This document shows positions 7,688 to 17,398 of a stretch of 64,000 bases of DNA, one piece after another (position 1 is the first letter of the stretch; each line of letters begins with the position of its first letter). Where the stretch lies: NCBI RefSeq assembly GCF_004006295.1, contig NZ_CP026095.1, forward strand, positions 1,722,001-1,786,000. The letters run 5' to 3'. Under the pieces are notes generated by a model, which searched no databases, had not been told where the DNA came from, and was given only the letters and a program-made list of their open reading frames with translations. Both the position numbers and the translations under genes were made by a program. Source of the DNA: Peribacillus asahii. Its GTDB lineage: Bacteria > Bacillota > Bacilli > Bacillales > DSM-1321.

Positions 7688-9307
7688 ATGGTGAATTATA
7701 TAAACATTGAACCTGTATTATTTACATTGACAGAGGAGTGGTTAAAAGTATTTTTCGCTTCGGTGAAAGAAAGACCTTCCTATCTAATTAACGATTCAAC
7801 TTATGGATTTCAACGAGTGGGCATTCGTGTATTGGGTACACCTCTGGATCAAGATGAGTATTATAATGCCTTATTCGAGATGAATCAAGAGAGTTCTCCC
7901 GTTCATGTGTTGAGCGAGGAGTTGGATAAGACGATTGATAATCAGATGATGAAATCGATTCAAGATATATTGGACGTGCATCAGCAAGAACCAAAAGGCC
8001 TTTCTATCAATCGGTTAATTGCTTTTATGTATGGAAAGCAATTAATCCCAAAGCATCATGATCCATCGCTTAATCGGCATATTCAATTATCTGTTATAAA
8101 AGTGATAGAGCATTTTCAGCAGCACCATTCTGCGGGCTTATTAACGCAAGAGTTTAGGCGCTTTCTTATTGACGTGGTGAAATGGTTAAAAAACCATTGG
8201 GCGAAGTGGGCTGAAACTGTCACGATAGGTGAGGATTTTCCGAAAGTCGTTTGGTATGGTGACATGAATGGCAGTCAAAAATATTTCCTAATGTTATTGA
8301 TGGAGTTTGGCTGTGATGTGTTACTTTTTCATCCTGAAGGAAAGGATCTATTTGCGGAAATCGATCCAAATAATACACTCTCTATTCCTTATCAATATCG
8401 TCATACAGCAAAGTTAGAGCCCTTCCCGACACATCAAAGAGAACGCCAAACAACCGTTGCCTATCGAGCTAATAAACAACTAGAAATTATGATGCATGAC
8501 CATGGCTCGGGCATTTATAAGCCATGGCAATTTAGAGATTATATCCCGTCCTCCATTACTTTACGTATGACATATGATGATGTGTTTATTTATGCGAGGG
8601 AAAAGGCGATGATTCGTCCAGAATTTAAGCTAGAAAATAATCGGGTACATATTCCTGTGATTTTTGCCAAAATTCAAGGGGTCTCGAAAGATCGGAAACA
8701 ATATTGGGAACGTATGAGGGAGCTTATCGATGATTCATTAGCTTTGTGCATTCGCGAGTTTCCTTTTTCTCAAGCGACAAAAGCGAATTATCATTTTCAT
8801 TATCAAAAGTCTTTAGAACAAGGGACGCTTTCTCCAGAAAAGATGGTCAACAGCAATTGGTGGCGCTATAAACATTTGCCGAATGGACTTCAAAACGCAA
8901 TTGCTCATACGATTAAAGCGTACTGCGAACATCCTAAATTAAATAAAATAGCAGGAGAATCCGATTATGATCTTCAGTTATTTCTATTTAAACAGGCTAA
9001 TATGATGCCGGAAGTAGTTCTCCAATTGCTGCAACAGTTTGATTATGCTCAAGAAATTCCCCGTCTGGTTCTTTATAATATGGAGAAGAATGGAGAGCCT
9101 TCTAGGGAAGATGCTGCCCTTCTTTTGTTTTTAAATGAATTTGGCTGTGATGTAATTTGGTATAATCCAGCCGGACATAACGATATTGAACAGTTTATTA
9201 ATCCATCATTTTATGATGTTCATTGGTTAGAAGAAGTGGAATTTCAACAGGAGTTTCAAGAAAAAGAAGAATCGATTATTAAGAAGATTATTAAAAAAAT
9301 ATTTTAA
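7688..9307 (+). CDS. yceG: YceG-like protein of the tellurite/toxic-anion resistance cluster
   Basis: A 539-residue protein whose length and position directly before a TelA-family gene match Bacillus YceG. It contains two similar segments that each hold a LLMEFGCDVLLFHPEG or LFLNEFGCDVIWYNPAG block (about residues 205-225 and 480-505), as in the family. The start at 7688 follows GGGAAGGAG with six bases spacing; the frame itself opens at 7670. The biochemical role is not established. In Bacillus the neighbouring ter-type genes respond to envelope and general stress regulators; here the preceding yceC-F genes are absent. Confidence 0.75.
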   Translation: MVNYINIEPVLFTLTEEWLKVFFASVKERPSYLINDSTYGFQRVGIRVLGTPLDQDEYYNALFEMNQESSPVHVLSEELDKTIDNQMMKSIQDILDVHQQEPKGLSINRLIAFMYGKQLIPKHHDPSLNRHIQLSVIKVIEHFQQHHSAGLLTQEFRRFLIDVVKWLKNHWAKWAETVTIGEDFPKVVWYGDMNGSQKYFLMLLMEFGCDVLLFHPEGKDLFAEIDPNNTLSIPYQYRHTAKLEPFPTHQRERQTTVAYRANKQLEIMMHDHGSGIYKPWQFRDYIPSSITLRMTYDDVFIYAREKAMIRPEFKLENNRVHIPVIFAKIQGVSKDRKQYWERMRELIDDSLALCIREFPFSQATKANYHFHYQKSLEQGTLSPEKMVNSNWWRYKHLPNGLQNAIAHTIKAYCEHPKLNKIAGESDYDLQLFLFKQANMMPEVVLQLLQQFDYAQEIPRLVLYNMEKNGEPSREDAALLLFLNEFGCDVIWYNPAGHNDIEQFINPSFYDVHWLEEVEFQQEFQEKEESIIKKIIKKIF

Positions 9308-9325
9308 GTATAGGAGTGGGATACC

Positions 9326-10405
9326 ATGACAGCTGATTTACAACTTCAAAAACAAGAGTTAAATCCAAATACAGCGCAGCAATTACGTGCTCAATTACGC
9401 CAAGAACCACAAGTGTTGCAGTTAGTTCAATCGCTCGATATTAAAGATCAGCATCAATTATTAACGCTTGGAAAAGAACCAGCTGATAGTTTATCTCGTT
9501 TTGCAGATCGAATCTTACATTCGATGACGGTAACAAATATTGAGAAATCGAGCGACTTACTTAACCAATTAGAAAAATTAATGAAGCGCTTTGATCGAAA
9601 TGAAATTATGAAAGAGCCTGGGTTTCTTGATAAATTATTCAAGCGTGCGAAAAAGACAATTGAAGATGTGTTTAAAAAATATCAAACGTTAGGCGGTGAA
9701 CTAGATAAAATTAATGCCCAATTTGCGATTATGGAAGACGAACTAAAGCGTGCAAACAATGATTTAGAAGGACTGTATGAAGAAGATATTCAATACTACT
9801 TTGAATTAGAGAAATATGTCGTAGCAGCTGAAATGAAGCTGGAAGAGGTAAGAGATACACTGATTCCGCAGTATGAGGAACGTGTGAATACAGGAGATCA
9901 ATTAGCGCGCATTGAATTAGAAGGATTACGAACAGTTCAAGAATTATTAGAACGGAAGATTGATGATTTAGAGAAAGCAAGAATGGTTGCTGTTGTTGCT
10001 GCGCCACAAATTAAGACAATGCAGCGTGGGAATAATGATTTAATGGCGAAAATCAATAGTAACTTTGTAACGGTGATTCCGATTTTTAAAATGGGGATTA
10101 TTAATACGGTGTATGCGAAGCGTCAAAAATTACATTCTGATTCATTAAATGCTTTTGAAGAAAGAGCGAATCAAATGTTAACGGAAGTAACTTCAGATAT
10201 CATGAATCAAAGTGTTGAAATTGCTCAGCGAACAGGCAGCTCCAGCATAAAAATGGAAACGATTGAGACGATGTGGACGACAATCGAAAAAGGAATTGTA
10301 GAGTATAAGAGAGTAAAAGAAGAGCAGTCGCTGCAGCGAGTGGAAGATAAGAAACGATTAGAAGCTCTTCAAGAAGAGGCGAAAAGGGTGCTATCGCAAG
10401 GGTAA
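9326..10405 (+). CDS. yceH: TelA/YceH toxic anion resistance protein
   Basis: A 359-residue soluble protein of the TelA (KlaA, YaaN) family, matching YceH in length and in following yceG. It is mostly helical with long coiled-coil stretches, and contains LERKIDDLEKARMVAVVAAPQ and the conserved IKTMQRGN block (about residues 230-240). AGGAGTGGG precedes ATG 9326, 18 bases after yceG, so the two are co-transcribed. The family is associated with tellurite and bacteriocin resistance, but its mechanism is unknown. Confidence 0.85.
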   Translation: MTADLQLQKQELNPNTAQQLRAQLRQEPQVLQLVQSLDIKDQHQLLTLGKEPADSLSRFADRILHSMTVTNIEKSSDLLNQLEKLMKRFDRNEIMKEPGFLDKLFKRAKKTIEDVFKKYQTLGGELDKINAQFAIMEDELKRANNDLEGLYEEDIQYYFELEKYVVAAEMKLEEVRDTLIPQYEERVNTGDQLARIELEGLRTVQELLERKIDDLEKARMVAVVAAPQIKTMQRGNNDLMAKINSNFVTVIPIFKMGIINTVYAKRQKLHSDSLNAFEERANQMLTEVTSDIMNQSVEIAQRTGSSSIKMETIETMWTTIEKGIVEYKRVKEEQSLQRVEDKKRLEALQEEAKRVLSQG

Positions 10406-10412
10406 AAAACGC

Positions 10413-10441
10413 TTGCATTACTTGCAGTTTCGCTATACTAT
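10413..10441 (+). promoter_or_regulatory. Candidate sigma-A promoter of the queuosine operon
   Basis: TTGCAT (10413-10418) and TACTAT (10436-10441) are spaced by 17 bases, about 36 bases before the riboswitch aptamer. TATACT at 10434 with 15-base spacing is an alternative reading. Confidence 0.5.
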
Positions 10442-10476
10442 AAGTGAGGAATTAAAATAATCTGCTAATGTGCAGA

Positions 10477-10508
10477 AGAGGTTCTAGCTACCCTCTTTAA
10501 AAAACTAA
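10477..10508 (+). ncRNA. PreQ1-I riboswitch aptamer
   Basis: The sequence AGAGGTTCTAGCTA-CCCTCT followed by the A-rich AAAAAACTAA is the class I preQ1 aptamer: a short stem, the conserved ligand loop and the A-rich tail that forms the H-type pseudoknot. It is followed immediately by a terminator hairpin and then by queC. The expected control is that bound preQ1 favours termination and shuts off preQ1 synthesis and uptake. Confidence 0.93.
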
Positions 10509-10513
10509 GAAGA

Positions 10514-10544
10514 AACAGTACTCTGTCTTAGGGTGCTGTTTTTT
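10514..10544 (+). terminator. Riboswitch-controlled terminator
   Basis: AACAGTACTCT pairs with AGGGTGCTGTT (with G-U pairs) around a GTCTT loop and runs into TTTTT. It sits directly after the preQ1 aptamer and 24 bases before queC, in the position of an expression platform. Confidence 0.85.
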
Positions 10545-10567
10545 CGTTATAAAGGAGTTTTTTAGGA

Positions 10568-11227
10568 ATGAAAAAGGAAAAAGCAGTGGTTGTATTTAGT
10601 GGTGGTCAGGATAGTACGACATGTTTGTTCTGGGCATTAGAAAGATTTGCTGAAGTTGAGGCGGTCACATTTGATTATAATCAGCGTCATCGACTGGAAA
10701 TTGAGTGTGCACAAAATATTGCAAATGAGCTTGGTATCAAGCATCATATTTTAGATATGTCTTTGTTAAATCAACTCGCTCCAAATGCGTTGACTCGTGA
10801 TGATATTGAGGTAAAGGATGGTGAAGATGGTGAATTACCTTCGACGTTCGTGCCAGGACGTAATTTACTATTTCTTTCGTTTGCCGGTGTGATTGCGAGC
10901 CAAATCGGTGCGAAACATATTGTCACTGGTGTATGTGAAACAGATTTCAGCGGCTATCCAGATTGTCGCGATGTGTTTATTAAATCGTTAAATGTGACAT
11001 TGAATTTATCAATGGACAATTCGTTTGTCATTGATACACCGTTAATGTGGTTGAATAAAGAAGAAACTTGGGAGCTTGCCGATCAGTTAGGCGCATTTGA
11101 ATTTGTTCGTGAAAAAACATTAACGTGTTATAACGGAATCATTGCGGATGGATGTGGGGAATGCCCGGCTTGTAAGCTTAGACAAAAAGGCCTTGTAGAC
11201 TATTTAAGTAAACGGAAGGAGTCTTAA
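10568..11227 (+). CDS. queC: 7-cyano-7-deazaguanine (preQ0) synthase QueC
   Basis: A 219-residue ATP-dependent enzyme that converts carboxy-deazaguanine to preQ0 in queuosine synthesis. The PP-loop ATP site is [10 protein letters not shown] (about residues 10-19). The C-terminal zinc site shows four cysteines in [16 protein letters not shown]. Length agrees with the Bacillus enzyme. AAAGGAG precedes ATG 10568. It is the first gene after the preQ1 riboswitch and lies in one operon with queD, queE and the transporter. Confidence 0.95.
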   Translation: MKKEKAVVVFSGGQDSTTCLFWALERFAEVEAVTFDYNQRHRLEIECAQNIANELGIKHHILDMSLLNQLAPNALTRDDIEVKDGEDGELPSTFVPGRNLLFLSFAGVIASQIGAKHIVTGVCETDFSGYPDCRDVFIKSLNVTLNLSMDNSFVIDTPLMWLNKEETWELADQLGAFEFVREKTLTCYNGIIADGCGECPACKLRQKGLVDYLSKRKES

Positions 11228-11231
11228 AGGC

Positions 11232-11705
11232 ATGTATGGATTTCGAATTGTTGATAAGCTCCAGAAACTAGATCAAGATATACAAAGAAATCAATTAAAC
11301 TATCATAAGAAGCGCGTTCTTGTAAGTAAAGAATTCACATTTGATGCCGCTCACCATCTTCATTGTTATGAAGGAAAATGTAAAAACTTGCATGGTCATA
11401 CGTATCGAGTTGTCTTTGGCTTAAGCGGATTTACTGATGCCCGCGGTTTGATGATGGATTTCGGTGATATTAAACAGATATGGAAAGATAAAATTGAAAT
11501 TTATTTAGATCACCGCTATTTAAATGAAACGCTGCCATTGATGAATACAACGGCAGAGAATATGGTCGTTTGGATATATGAAAAAATGGCGGATGCCCTG
11601 CGTGAAGAGCCTCAATATAAAGGAGCTCGGGTAGAATTTGTTCGACTATTTGAAACGCCAACGAGCTATGCGGAAGCAAGACGGGAGTGGATGGAAGATG
11701 AGTAA
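11232..11705 (+). CDS. queD: 6-carboxytetrahydropterin synthase QueD
   Basis: A 157-residue enzyme that turns dihydroneopterin triphosphate into 6-carboxytetrahydropterin. Zinc-binding histidines appear in FDAAHHLH and NLHGHTY, with the catalytic Cys in GKCKNLHGH; a Glu near the end (FVRLFETPTS) completes the active site. The start lies four bases after queC. The last 8 bases overlap queE (ATGAGTAA), which suggests translational coupling. Confidence 0.95.
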   Translation: MYGFRIVDKLQKLDQDIQRNQLNYHKKRVLVSKEFTFDAAHHLHCYEGKCKNLHGHTYRVVFGLSGFTDARGLMMDFGDIKQIWKDKIEIYLDHRYLNETLPLMNTTAENMVVWIYEKMADALREEPQYKGARVEFVRLFETPTSYAEARREWMEDE

Positions 11706-12420
11706 AATTCCCGTTATGGAGATTTTTGGACCTACCATACAAGGGGAAGGTTCTATGATTGGACAAAAAACGATGTTTGTACGTACAGCTGGCTGTGATT
11801 ATTCTTGTTCCTGGTGTGATTCAGCTTTTACATGGGATGGAAGTGGGAAAGAATACATTACTCAGATGACCGCGGAAGAAATCTGGGATGAACTGAAAAG
11901 AATCGGTGGAGATGGTTTTTCCTTTGTTACGATTTCGGGCGGCAATCCAGCTTTACTGAAAAATCTAGGCAGTTTAGTTGCGCTCTTAAAAGAACAGGGG
12001 ATAAAAATGGGCGTGGAAACACAGGGAAGCAGATGGCAGGATTGGTTTTATGAAATCAATGAGCTGACGATTTCTCCTAAGCCGCCTAGCTCGGGAATGA
12101 AAACAGATTTCGGGATACTTGATGAAATCTTCACTAAGTTGCAAAACAATCAACACCATGTTTCGCTTAAGGTTGTGATTTTTAATGATGAAGATTATGA
12201 GTATGGAAAAGCGATGCATCATCGCTACCCGGACATTCCGTTCTTTTTTCAGGTTGGAAATGATGATAGTACGACGACGGACGATTCTAGATTGATTAGT
12301 AGACTTCTACAAAAATATGATTGGTTAATTGATAAAGTTGTGCAAGATCAGACTGTTACAAATGTGAAGGTGCTCCCGCAGTTGCATACGTATATTTGGG
12401 GCAATAAACGAGGAGTATAA
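11698..12420 (+). CDS. queE: 7-carboxy-7-deazaguanine synthase QueE
   Basis: A 240-residue radical-SAM enzyme. The iron-sulfur cluster motif is C-x3-C-x2-C in CDYSCSWCDS, preceded by PTIQGEGSMIGQ, and the SAM-contact block TISGGNPAL follows. The frame opens at 11638 inside queD, but ATG 11698 gives MSKIPVMEIFGPTIQGEG, which matches the family's start and length. It supplies carboxy-deazaguanine to QueC. Confidence 0.95.
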   Translation: MSKIPVMEIFGPTIQGEGSMIGQKTMFVRTAGCDYSCSWCDSAFTWDGSGKEYITQMTAEEIWDELKRIGGDGFSFVTISGGNPALLKNLGSLVALLKEQGIKMGVETQGSRWQDWFYEINELTISPKPPSSGMKTDFGILDEIFTKLQNNQHHVSLKVVIFNDEDYEYGKAMHHRYPDIPFFFQVGNDDSTTTDDSRLISRLLQKYDWLIDKVVQDQTVTNVKVLPQLHTYIWGNKRGV

Positions 12421-12424
12421 AGAT

Positions 12425-12964
12425 ATGAGAATATTATTCTATTTACTATCGATTGTGACTGCGAACGTGGTAACGGCGGCTTTTGCACCGCTCCAATTTG
12501 GTGTATTTATCGTACCGATGGGAACCTTGTTAATTGGAGCAACATTTATCTTTCGGGATCTTGTTCAAAATAAATATGGTCGAGCGAAGACATATGGATT
12601 CATTGTGACAGCGCTCATTTTATCAGCAGCTGTATCGTTTACATTAGGGGATACATTATTAATTGTTGCAGCCTCCGCACTTTCATTTATCGTTGCGGAA
12701 TCTGCGGATACAGAAATTTACTCGCGTTTGAAGTTACCGATGAGCTGGCGCGTATTCTATAGCGGAATTGTTGGCGGGTTTCTCGATTCGGTAATTTTCG
12801 TTGTGATTGGTTTAAGCCCATTTGGTGCAAACATTTTACCTTGGGAAGCTGTACCTGCTGCTATTGTAGGGCAAATTATTGTCAAAACAATTGTTCAAAT
12901 GATTGGTGCGTTCATCTTGAATCAGGTATATGTTCGTTTAGAGAAGAAAACTGTCGTTAATTAA
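12425..12964 (+). CDS. VUT-family queuosine-precursor transporter
   Basis: A 179-residue protein with five or six hydrophobic segments and the family signatures FGVFIVPMGTLLIGATFIFRD and YSRLKLPMSWRV. It belongs to the VUT/YhhQ family, which imports queuine-pathway bases such as preQ0/preQ1. The start lies four bases after queE, in the preQ1-controlled operon, so transport of preQ1 or a related base is the best inference. A strong terminator follows. Confidence 0.85.
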   Translation: MRILFYLLSIVTANVVTAAFAPLQFGVFIVPMGTLLIGATFIFRDLVQNKYGRAKTYGFIVTALILSAAVSFTLGDTLLIVAASALSFIVAESADTEIYSRLKLPMSWRVFYSGIVGGFLDSVIFVVIGLSPFGANILPWEAVPAAIVGQIIVKTIVQMIGAFILNQVYVRLEKKTVVN

Positions 12965-12974
12965 TATAGTGAAG

Positions 12975-13003
12975 AGGCTCAGTCTTATGACTGAGCCTTT
13001 TCT
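12975..13003 (+). terminator. Terminator of the que operon
   Basis: GGCTCAGTC pairs with GACTGAGCC around a TTAT loop, followed by TTTTCT. Confidence 0.9.
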
Positions 13004-13083
13004 CATTCACCCTAATCGCCTGTCCGTTCTTTATGAAGAAAATCACTAGTACAGTGGAGAATCAGGAAATTTCTTAATGGTTT

Positions 13084-13115
13084 TGTATAAATTACCCTTA
13101 ATGAAGAACTATAGA
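13084..13115 (+). promoter_or_regulatory. Possible forespore (sigma-G) promoter of the ger operon
   Basis: TGTATA at 13084 and ACTATAG around 13108 are about 18 bases apart, 45 bases before the first ger start. This resembles a degenerate sigma-G pattern, and germinant receptors are normally forespore-expressed. The match is imperfect. Confidence 0.3.
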
Positions 13116-13159
13116 AAAAGAGAGCTTATAGTCACCTGCAAAAAAATGGGGGAAGCAAC

Positions 13160-14743
13160 TTGATTCGAAATATAAATAAACTTTTAAGGAAACCCAAGCC
13201 CAAAAAGAATAATTTACAAAACGAACAGGAACAGCAGAATTCTAAGCCAGAAGATTTCCTTTCTGATAATTTCGATAAAAATATCGAAACTTTTCGTTTA
13301 GTTTATGATCGTTGTTCAGATGTTGTTTTCCGTACGTTTTTACTTTTTGGAAAAACGAGAGCGACCATTATTTATATAGAGGGTATTACGAACGTCGAAG
13401 GGATGGAGGAGTTCGTTCTATCGCCGCTCATTAAGGAAACAGCAAGCGAAACTCAGCCCTTAAATGAACTTTTTGAAAATAAATTGCCTATTTCTAAAGT
13501 AAAAAGAATGCATACAGTTGCCGAGTGTATCGAATCCATTTCATCTGGAAATCCTATCCTTCTCTATGAAGGGGAAAGTGCTGGTTTTTCTTTAGGATTA
13601 GCCAAATGGGAAAAGCGCGGGATTGAAGAACCTGTGGCAGAGGTAGGAATCAGGGGGCCGCGAGAGGGATTCAATGAATCTTTAGAGGTAAGTACATCTC
13701 AATTACGCCGCATTATTAAAAGTCCTGCTCTTAAAATACAATCGATGAAAATCGGAAGTTATACACAGACGACTGTTGCCATTGCCTATATTGATGGACT
13801 TGTAGATCAAACACTGATTGAAGAAATAACGAATCGATTGAAGCGAATTGAGATAGACGGTATTTTAGAAAGCGAGTACATCGAGGAAATGATTGAGGAC
13901 AACCCGTACTCCCCTTTTCCTCAAATACTATCAACAGAACGACCCGATACAGCTTGTTCTAGTTTATTAGAGGGACGAGCCGTCATTTTAGTAGAAGGAA
14001 CACCATTTAGTTTAATTGCTCCAATTTCCTTCTTTTCTTTGCTTCAATCACATGAGGATTATTATCAACGCTTTATGGTTAGCACACTTATCCGTTGGTT
14101 ACGTTATAGTTTTCTTAGTATCTCACTCTTGCTGCCTTCCTTTTATGTCGCTATTTTGACGTTTCATCAGGAGGCGATACCAACAGCACTGCTGTTGAGT
14201 GTGTCAGCGTCCCGGGAAGCGGTCCCATTTCCTGCTGTAGTAGAGGCGCTACTTATGGAAATTATGTTCGAAGCGCTGAGGGAGGCAGGGGTTCGATTGC
14301 CAAAGCAGATTGGCTCTGCTGTTAGTATTGTTGGAGCGCTAGTAATTGGTCAAGCTGCCGTTCAAGCAGGATTGGTTTCCGCGCCAATGGTCATTGTGGT
14401 GGCGATTACGGGAATCTCTTCTTTTATGATCCCTCGTTATATTGCTGGAATTGCTCTCCGGATGTTGCGTTTTCCTATCATGCTGCTTGCCGGTACCTTA
14501 GGACTGCTCGGCATTATGATGGGAATCATCGCCATAGTCATTCATTTGTGCGGCTTGCGCTCCGTCGGTGTCCCTTACTTACAGCCACTGGCACCGCTAA
14601 AAGGACGTGAGCTAAAGGATGTGCTGTGGAGATCGCCTGTGTGGAAGATGGATACACGGCCACGTCTTACAGGGGAGTTTAACCAATATCGCCAGTCTCC
14701 AAATCAGGCGCCGAATTCGAAAAAGGGGGGTGACACGCAGTGA
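13160..14743 (+). CDS. GerA-type germinant receptor, A subunit
   Basis: A 527-residue protein of the GerAA/GerKA family. The N-terminal half is soluble (FLSDNFDKNIETFRLVY then VRIRG-like VAEVGIRGPREGF), and the C-terminal half has about five membrane segments with LLPSFYVAILTFHQEAIPT and FPAVVEALLMEIMFEALREAG, the family's most conserved stretch. The start is TTG 13160 with GGGGGAAG upstream. It acts in the spore inner membrane as part of an ion-channel-like receptor with B and C subunits. Its stop overlaps the C-subunit start by four bases. Confidence 0.93.
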   Translation: MIRNINKLLRKPKPKKNNLQNEQEQQNSKPEDFLSDNFDKNIETFRLVYDRCSDVVFRTFLLFGKTRATIIYIEGITNVEGMEEFVLSPLIKETASETQPLNELFENKLPISKVKRMHTVAECIESISSGNPILLYEGESAGFSLGLAKWEKRGIEEPVAEVGIRGPREGFNESLEVSTSQLRRIIKSPALKIQSMKIGSYTQTTVAIAYIDGLVDQTLIEEITNRLKRIEIDGILESEYIEEMIEDNPYSPFPQILSTERPDTACSSLLEGRAVILVEGTPFSLIAPISFFSLLQSHEDYYQRFMVSTLIRWLRYSFLSISLLLPSFYVAILTFHQEAIPTALLLSVSASREAVPFPAVVEALLMEIMFEALREAGVRLPKQIGSAVSIVGALVIGQAAVQAGLVSAPMVIVVAITGISSFMIPRYIAGIALRMLRFPIMLLAGTLGLLGIMMGIIAIVIHLCGLRSVGVPYLQPLAPLKGRELKDVLWRSPVWKMDTRPRLTGEFNQYRQSPNQAPNSKKGGDTQ

Positions 14744-15927
14744 AAAACATTCTCCGTATACTATGTATTTTCGGGTCTATTCTTCTTTTAAGCGGCTGTT
14801 GGGATCGGGTGGAAATCAATGATTTGGCTATTGTCACAGCAGCAGCTATCGATATAAAGGATGACGATCAAATTGAATTATCCCTCCAAGTGTTTATCCC
14901 TAAATCATTAGGGAGCGGGGGCGGTCAAACAGGAATTGCTGGCGGCGGAGGATCTGTGACATTGGTGAGATCCCAAATAGGATCCAATATTTCAGATGCG
15001 CTTTCCAAGCTACAAAGCAAGATTCCGCGCAAAGTTTTTTGGGGACAATGTAAAGTATTTATATTCGGCGAAAAGTTAGCAAAGCAAGGAATACAAGAGC
15101 AGATGGATTTCTTACTTCGCCATCCGCAGCCAAGAGAGAGAGCTTATTTGTATGTTAGCAAAGGGAACCCGAAGGATGCCCTTGAATCACTTCCTCCTCT
15201 AGAACGCTATTCGGGGGAAGTGATTCGGGAACTATCTGATTTACATATTGGGATGCAGGTTACCATGCAGGATGTACAGGAAGGGTTAATAGGTGTAGCT
15301 CAGGCTGGCGCACTTCCATTTATTAAAATTTTACCACCAGGTAAAGGGGAAAAGAAATTACAGGGAATTCCGTACATTGTCGGAACTGCGGTGTTTAAAA
15401 AAGATAAAATGGTTGGAACGATGTCAGAAAAGGCAACAAGAGGAGTCTTGTGGTTAAGAAATGAAATGGAAGCCTACACAGTTACCGTAAAACCTGAAGG
15501 CGTTAAAGGGGAAGTATCTTTAAATCCAGTGTCGGCACGTATCAAGCTGATTCCACAAATACGAAATGATAAATGGAAAATGCTCGTGAAAATTAATACA
15601 GAGGGGGCTGTTATCCAAAATGGAACGAATTTGGCTTTTACAAGTCCAAAATCACTACGGACTGTAGAAAAAGCGTATCAAGAAGATATCCAAAAGCGTA
15701 TCGAGCTAGCTATCCAGCAAGCGCAGCATAAGGTGAAAGCGGACATTGTAAAATTTGGTGAAGAATTCTATCGGAAATATCCTGAAGAATGGAAAAAAAA
15801 TGAAAATCGCTGGGGCGAGGTGTTCCCGGAGGTGGAAGTGGAAGTCAACGTTGAGGCCCATATTCGCAGACAGGGCTATATAAATAAACCGGGAGGATTG
15901 CCTGAGAAAGAGGTGAAGGAGCAGTGA
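14740..15927 (+). CDS. GerC-type germinant receptor lipoprotein, C subunit
   Basis: A 395-residue Ger(x)C lipoprotein. The signal peptide ends in a lipobox at LLLSGCWDRVEIND (Cys near residue 22), the hallmark of the family. A Gly-rich insertion (SGGGQTGIAGGGGS) follows near residue 60, and the C-terminal domain runs to residue 395. It is expected to be lipid-anchored on the outer face of the spore inner membrane. It overlaps the A gene upstream and the small D gene downstream by four bases each, so translation is tightly coupled. Confidence 0.93.
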   Translation: MKNILRILCIFGSILLLSGCWDRVEINDLAIVTAAAIDIKDDDQIELSLQVFIPKSLGSGGGQTGIAGGGGSVTLVRSQIGSNISDALSKLQSKIPRKVFWGQCKVFIFGEKLAKQGIQEQMDFLLRHPQPRERAYLYVSKGNPKDALESLPPLERYSGEVIRELSDLHIGMQVTMQDVQEGLIGVAQAGALPFIKILPPGKGEKKLQGIPYIVGTAVFKKDKMVGTMSEKATRGVLWLRNEMEAYTVTVKPEGVKGEVSLNPVSARIKLIPQIRNDKWKMLVKINTEGAVIQNGTNLAFTSPKSLRTVEKAYQEDIQKRIELAIQQAQHKVKADIVKFGEEFYRKYPEEWKKNENRWGEVFPEVEVEVNVEAHIRRQGYINKPGGLPEKEVKEQ

Positions 15928-16145
15928 GGTGGGGAGCTTTTTTTAGTGTTGTGGTAATCGTGGCTTTGGTCATTTTGTATGAATGGCCGAAAATGAAACA
16001 AAACCCGAAAAAGGATAAGGTGGCTTTTTTTACTTTACTCCTCATCGGCTTAGTGTTGTCCATGTTCGATCTCCCGCATATGGGGGGGCCCACTGCATGG
16101 GTTCAAACTCTTTTCAGGCCGTTTGGACGGTTTATGGAAAAATAA
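15924..16145 (+). CDS. Small two-span membrane protein, germinant receptor D subunit
   Basis: A 73-residue protein with two hydrophobic segments (FFSVVVIVALVILYEW and VAFFTLLLIGLVLSMF) separated by a basic loop, matching the size and topology of the D subunits (GerKD, GerVD) found in some receptor operons. It starts inside the C-subunit gene with a four-base overlap. D subunits modulate receptor activity in Bacillus; the effect here cannot be predicted. Confidence 0.75.
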   Translation: MRWGAFFSVVVIVALVILYEWPKMKQNPKKDKVAFFTLLLIGLVLSMFDLPHMGGPTAWVQTLFRPFGRFMEK

Positions 16146-16200
16146 ATGACTCAGGGGCGCGATTTTGTTTTTCCATATTACCATAGAAAGGAGAGAGATG

Positions 16201-17295
16201 ATGGAGAAAGGTCGAATTTCATCCATTCAGATGGCAATCATGCTGTATCCTGCGATTGTGGCTACCGCTATTCTTGGGGTTCCAAGTATTACAGCGAAAT
16301 ATGCCAAAACGGATTTATGGCTATCGCCCATTTTGGCATCCTTCATCGGATATGTGACGGTGTATATCGCTTATAAACTGCACAAACATTATCCGAAAGA
16401 AACAGTTATTCAATTTAGTGAACACATCATGGGTCGGTTCGCTGGAAAAATTCTCGGTTTTCTATTCTTGTTTTTTTACATCCAGGTCGCGGGACTCATC
16501 GTTAGACAGTACGCGGAATTTGTGGTCGACTCTTTTCTGGTCAATACCCCAATTAGTGTGATTATGGCATCGATGGTATTCCTCTGTGCCTTAACCGTAC
16601 ACGGAGGTTTAGAAGTATTAGGGAGAGCTGCCGAATTGTTTTTCCCTATTTTTATATTGGCCATCCTCTTCTTTCTCATCTTTTTGGGCCCTGATTTTGA
16701 ATGGAAGAATATATTCCCGATATTGGGGGATGGGATGATGCCTCCAATTAAGGGTGCGATGGTGCCTGGTGGATGGTTCACAGAAATTTTTCTTATATCT
16801 TTTCTCCTGCCTTTTTTAGTGGATCAGAAAAAAGGGATGAAATACGGAATGATGACTGTTTTTGTCGTGACGATGACGTTAGTTTTGATCAATCTTATCG
16901 TTCTTTTTGTGCTAGGGCCAGCGACATCCTTTAAGGTTTATCCACTGATGAGTGTAGCTCGATACATCAGTCTCGCCGACTTTTTTGAACATTTGGAGTC
17001 CTTCATCATGGCTGTTTGGATCGTAGGGGCGTTTATCAAATTGTCTGTGTTTTATTATGCGGCTGCTTTAGGTACCGCGCAGTGGCTGAATCTTTCAGAT
17101 TATCGACCTGTTGTATGGCCGGTAGGGATTCTGATACTAGAATTCAGCTTTTGGTCACTTCCTAATACAATGGGATTGGAACGTTATCTGGTTGGGACCT
17201 TTCCGGTATTTGCCCTATTGATACAAACGATTATCCCTTTGTTTTTGTTGATGATTGCAGTTATAAGGAAAAGAAAACGCCAAGCTAGCGAATAG
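16201..17295 (+). CDS. GerAB-type germinant receptor B subunit, copy 1
   Basis: A 364-residue, ten-span membrane protein of the GerAB family (amino acid/polyamine transporter fold). It has YPAIVATAILGVPSITAKYA in the first segment and the conserved PGGWFTE and LGTAQWLN blocks. The B subunit binds the germinant. AAAGGAG precedes two adjacent ATG codons; 16201 is preferred because both tandem paralogues start MEKG at the same position. This is the first of three consecutive B genes after single A, C and D genes. Confidence 0.9.
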   Translation: MEKGRISSIQMAIMLYPAIVATAILGVPSITAKYAKTDLWLSPILASFIGYVTVYIAYKLHKHYPKETVIQFSEHIMGRFAGKILGFLFLFFYIQVAGLIVRQYAEFVVDSFLVNTPISVIMASMVFLCALTVHGGLEVLGRAAELFFPIFILAILFFLIFLGPDFEWKNIFPILGDGMMPPIKGAMVPGGWFTEIFLISFLLPFLVDQKKGMKYGMMTVFVVTMTLVLINLIVLFVLGPATSFKVYPLMSVARYISLADFFEHLESFIMAVWIVGAFIKLSVFYYAAALGTAQWLNLSDYRPVVWPVGILILEFSFWSLPNTMGLERYLVGTFPVFALLIQTIIPLFLLMIAVIRKRKRQASE

Positions 17296-17398
17296 ATAGG
17301 ATATGTAGATAAACGATTCTTTCTAATTCTAGAGGATCTGAATCAATTGGAAATTCTTCTGGAAAGAACTCTAATTACTAATATACAAGGAGAAAAAT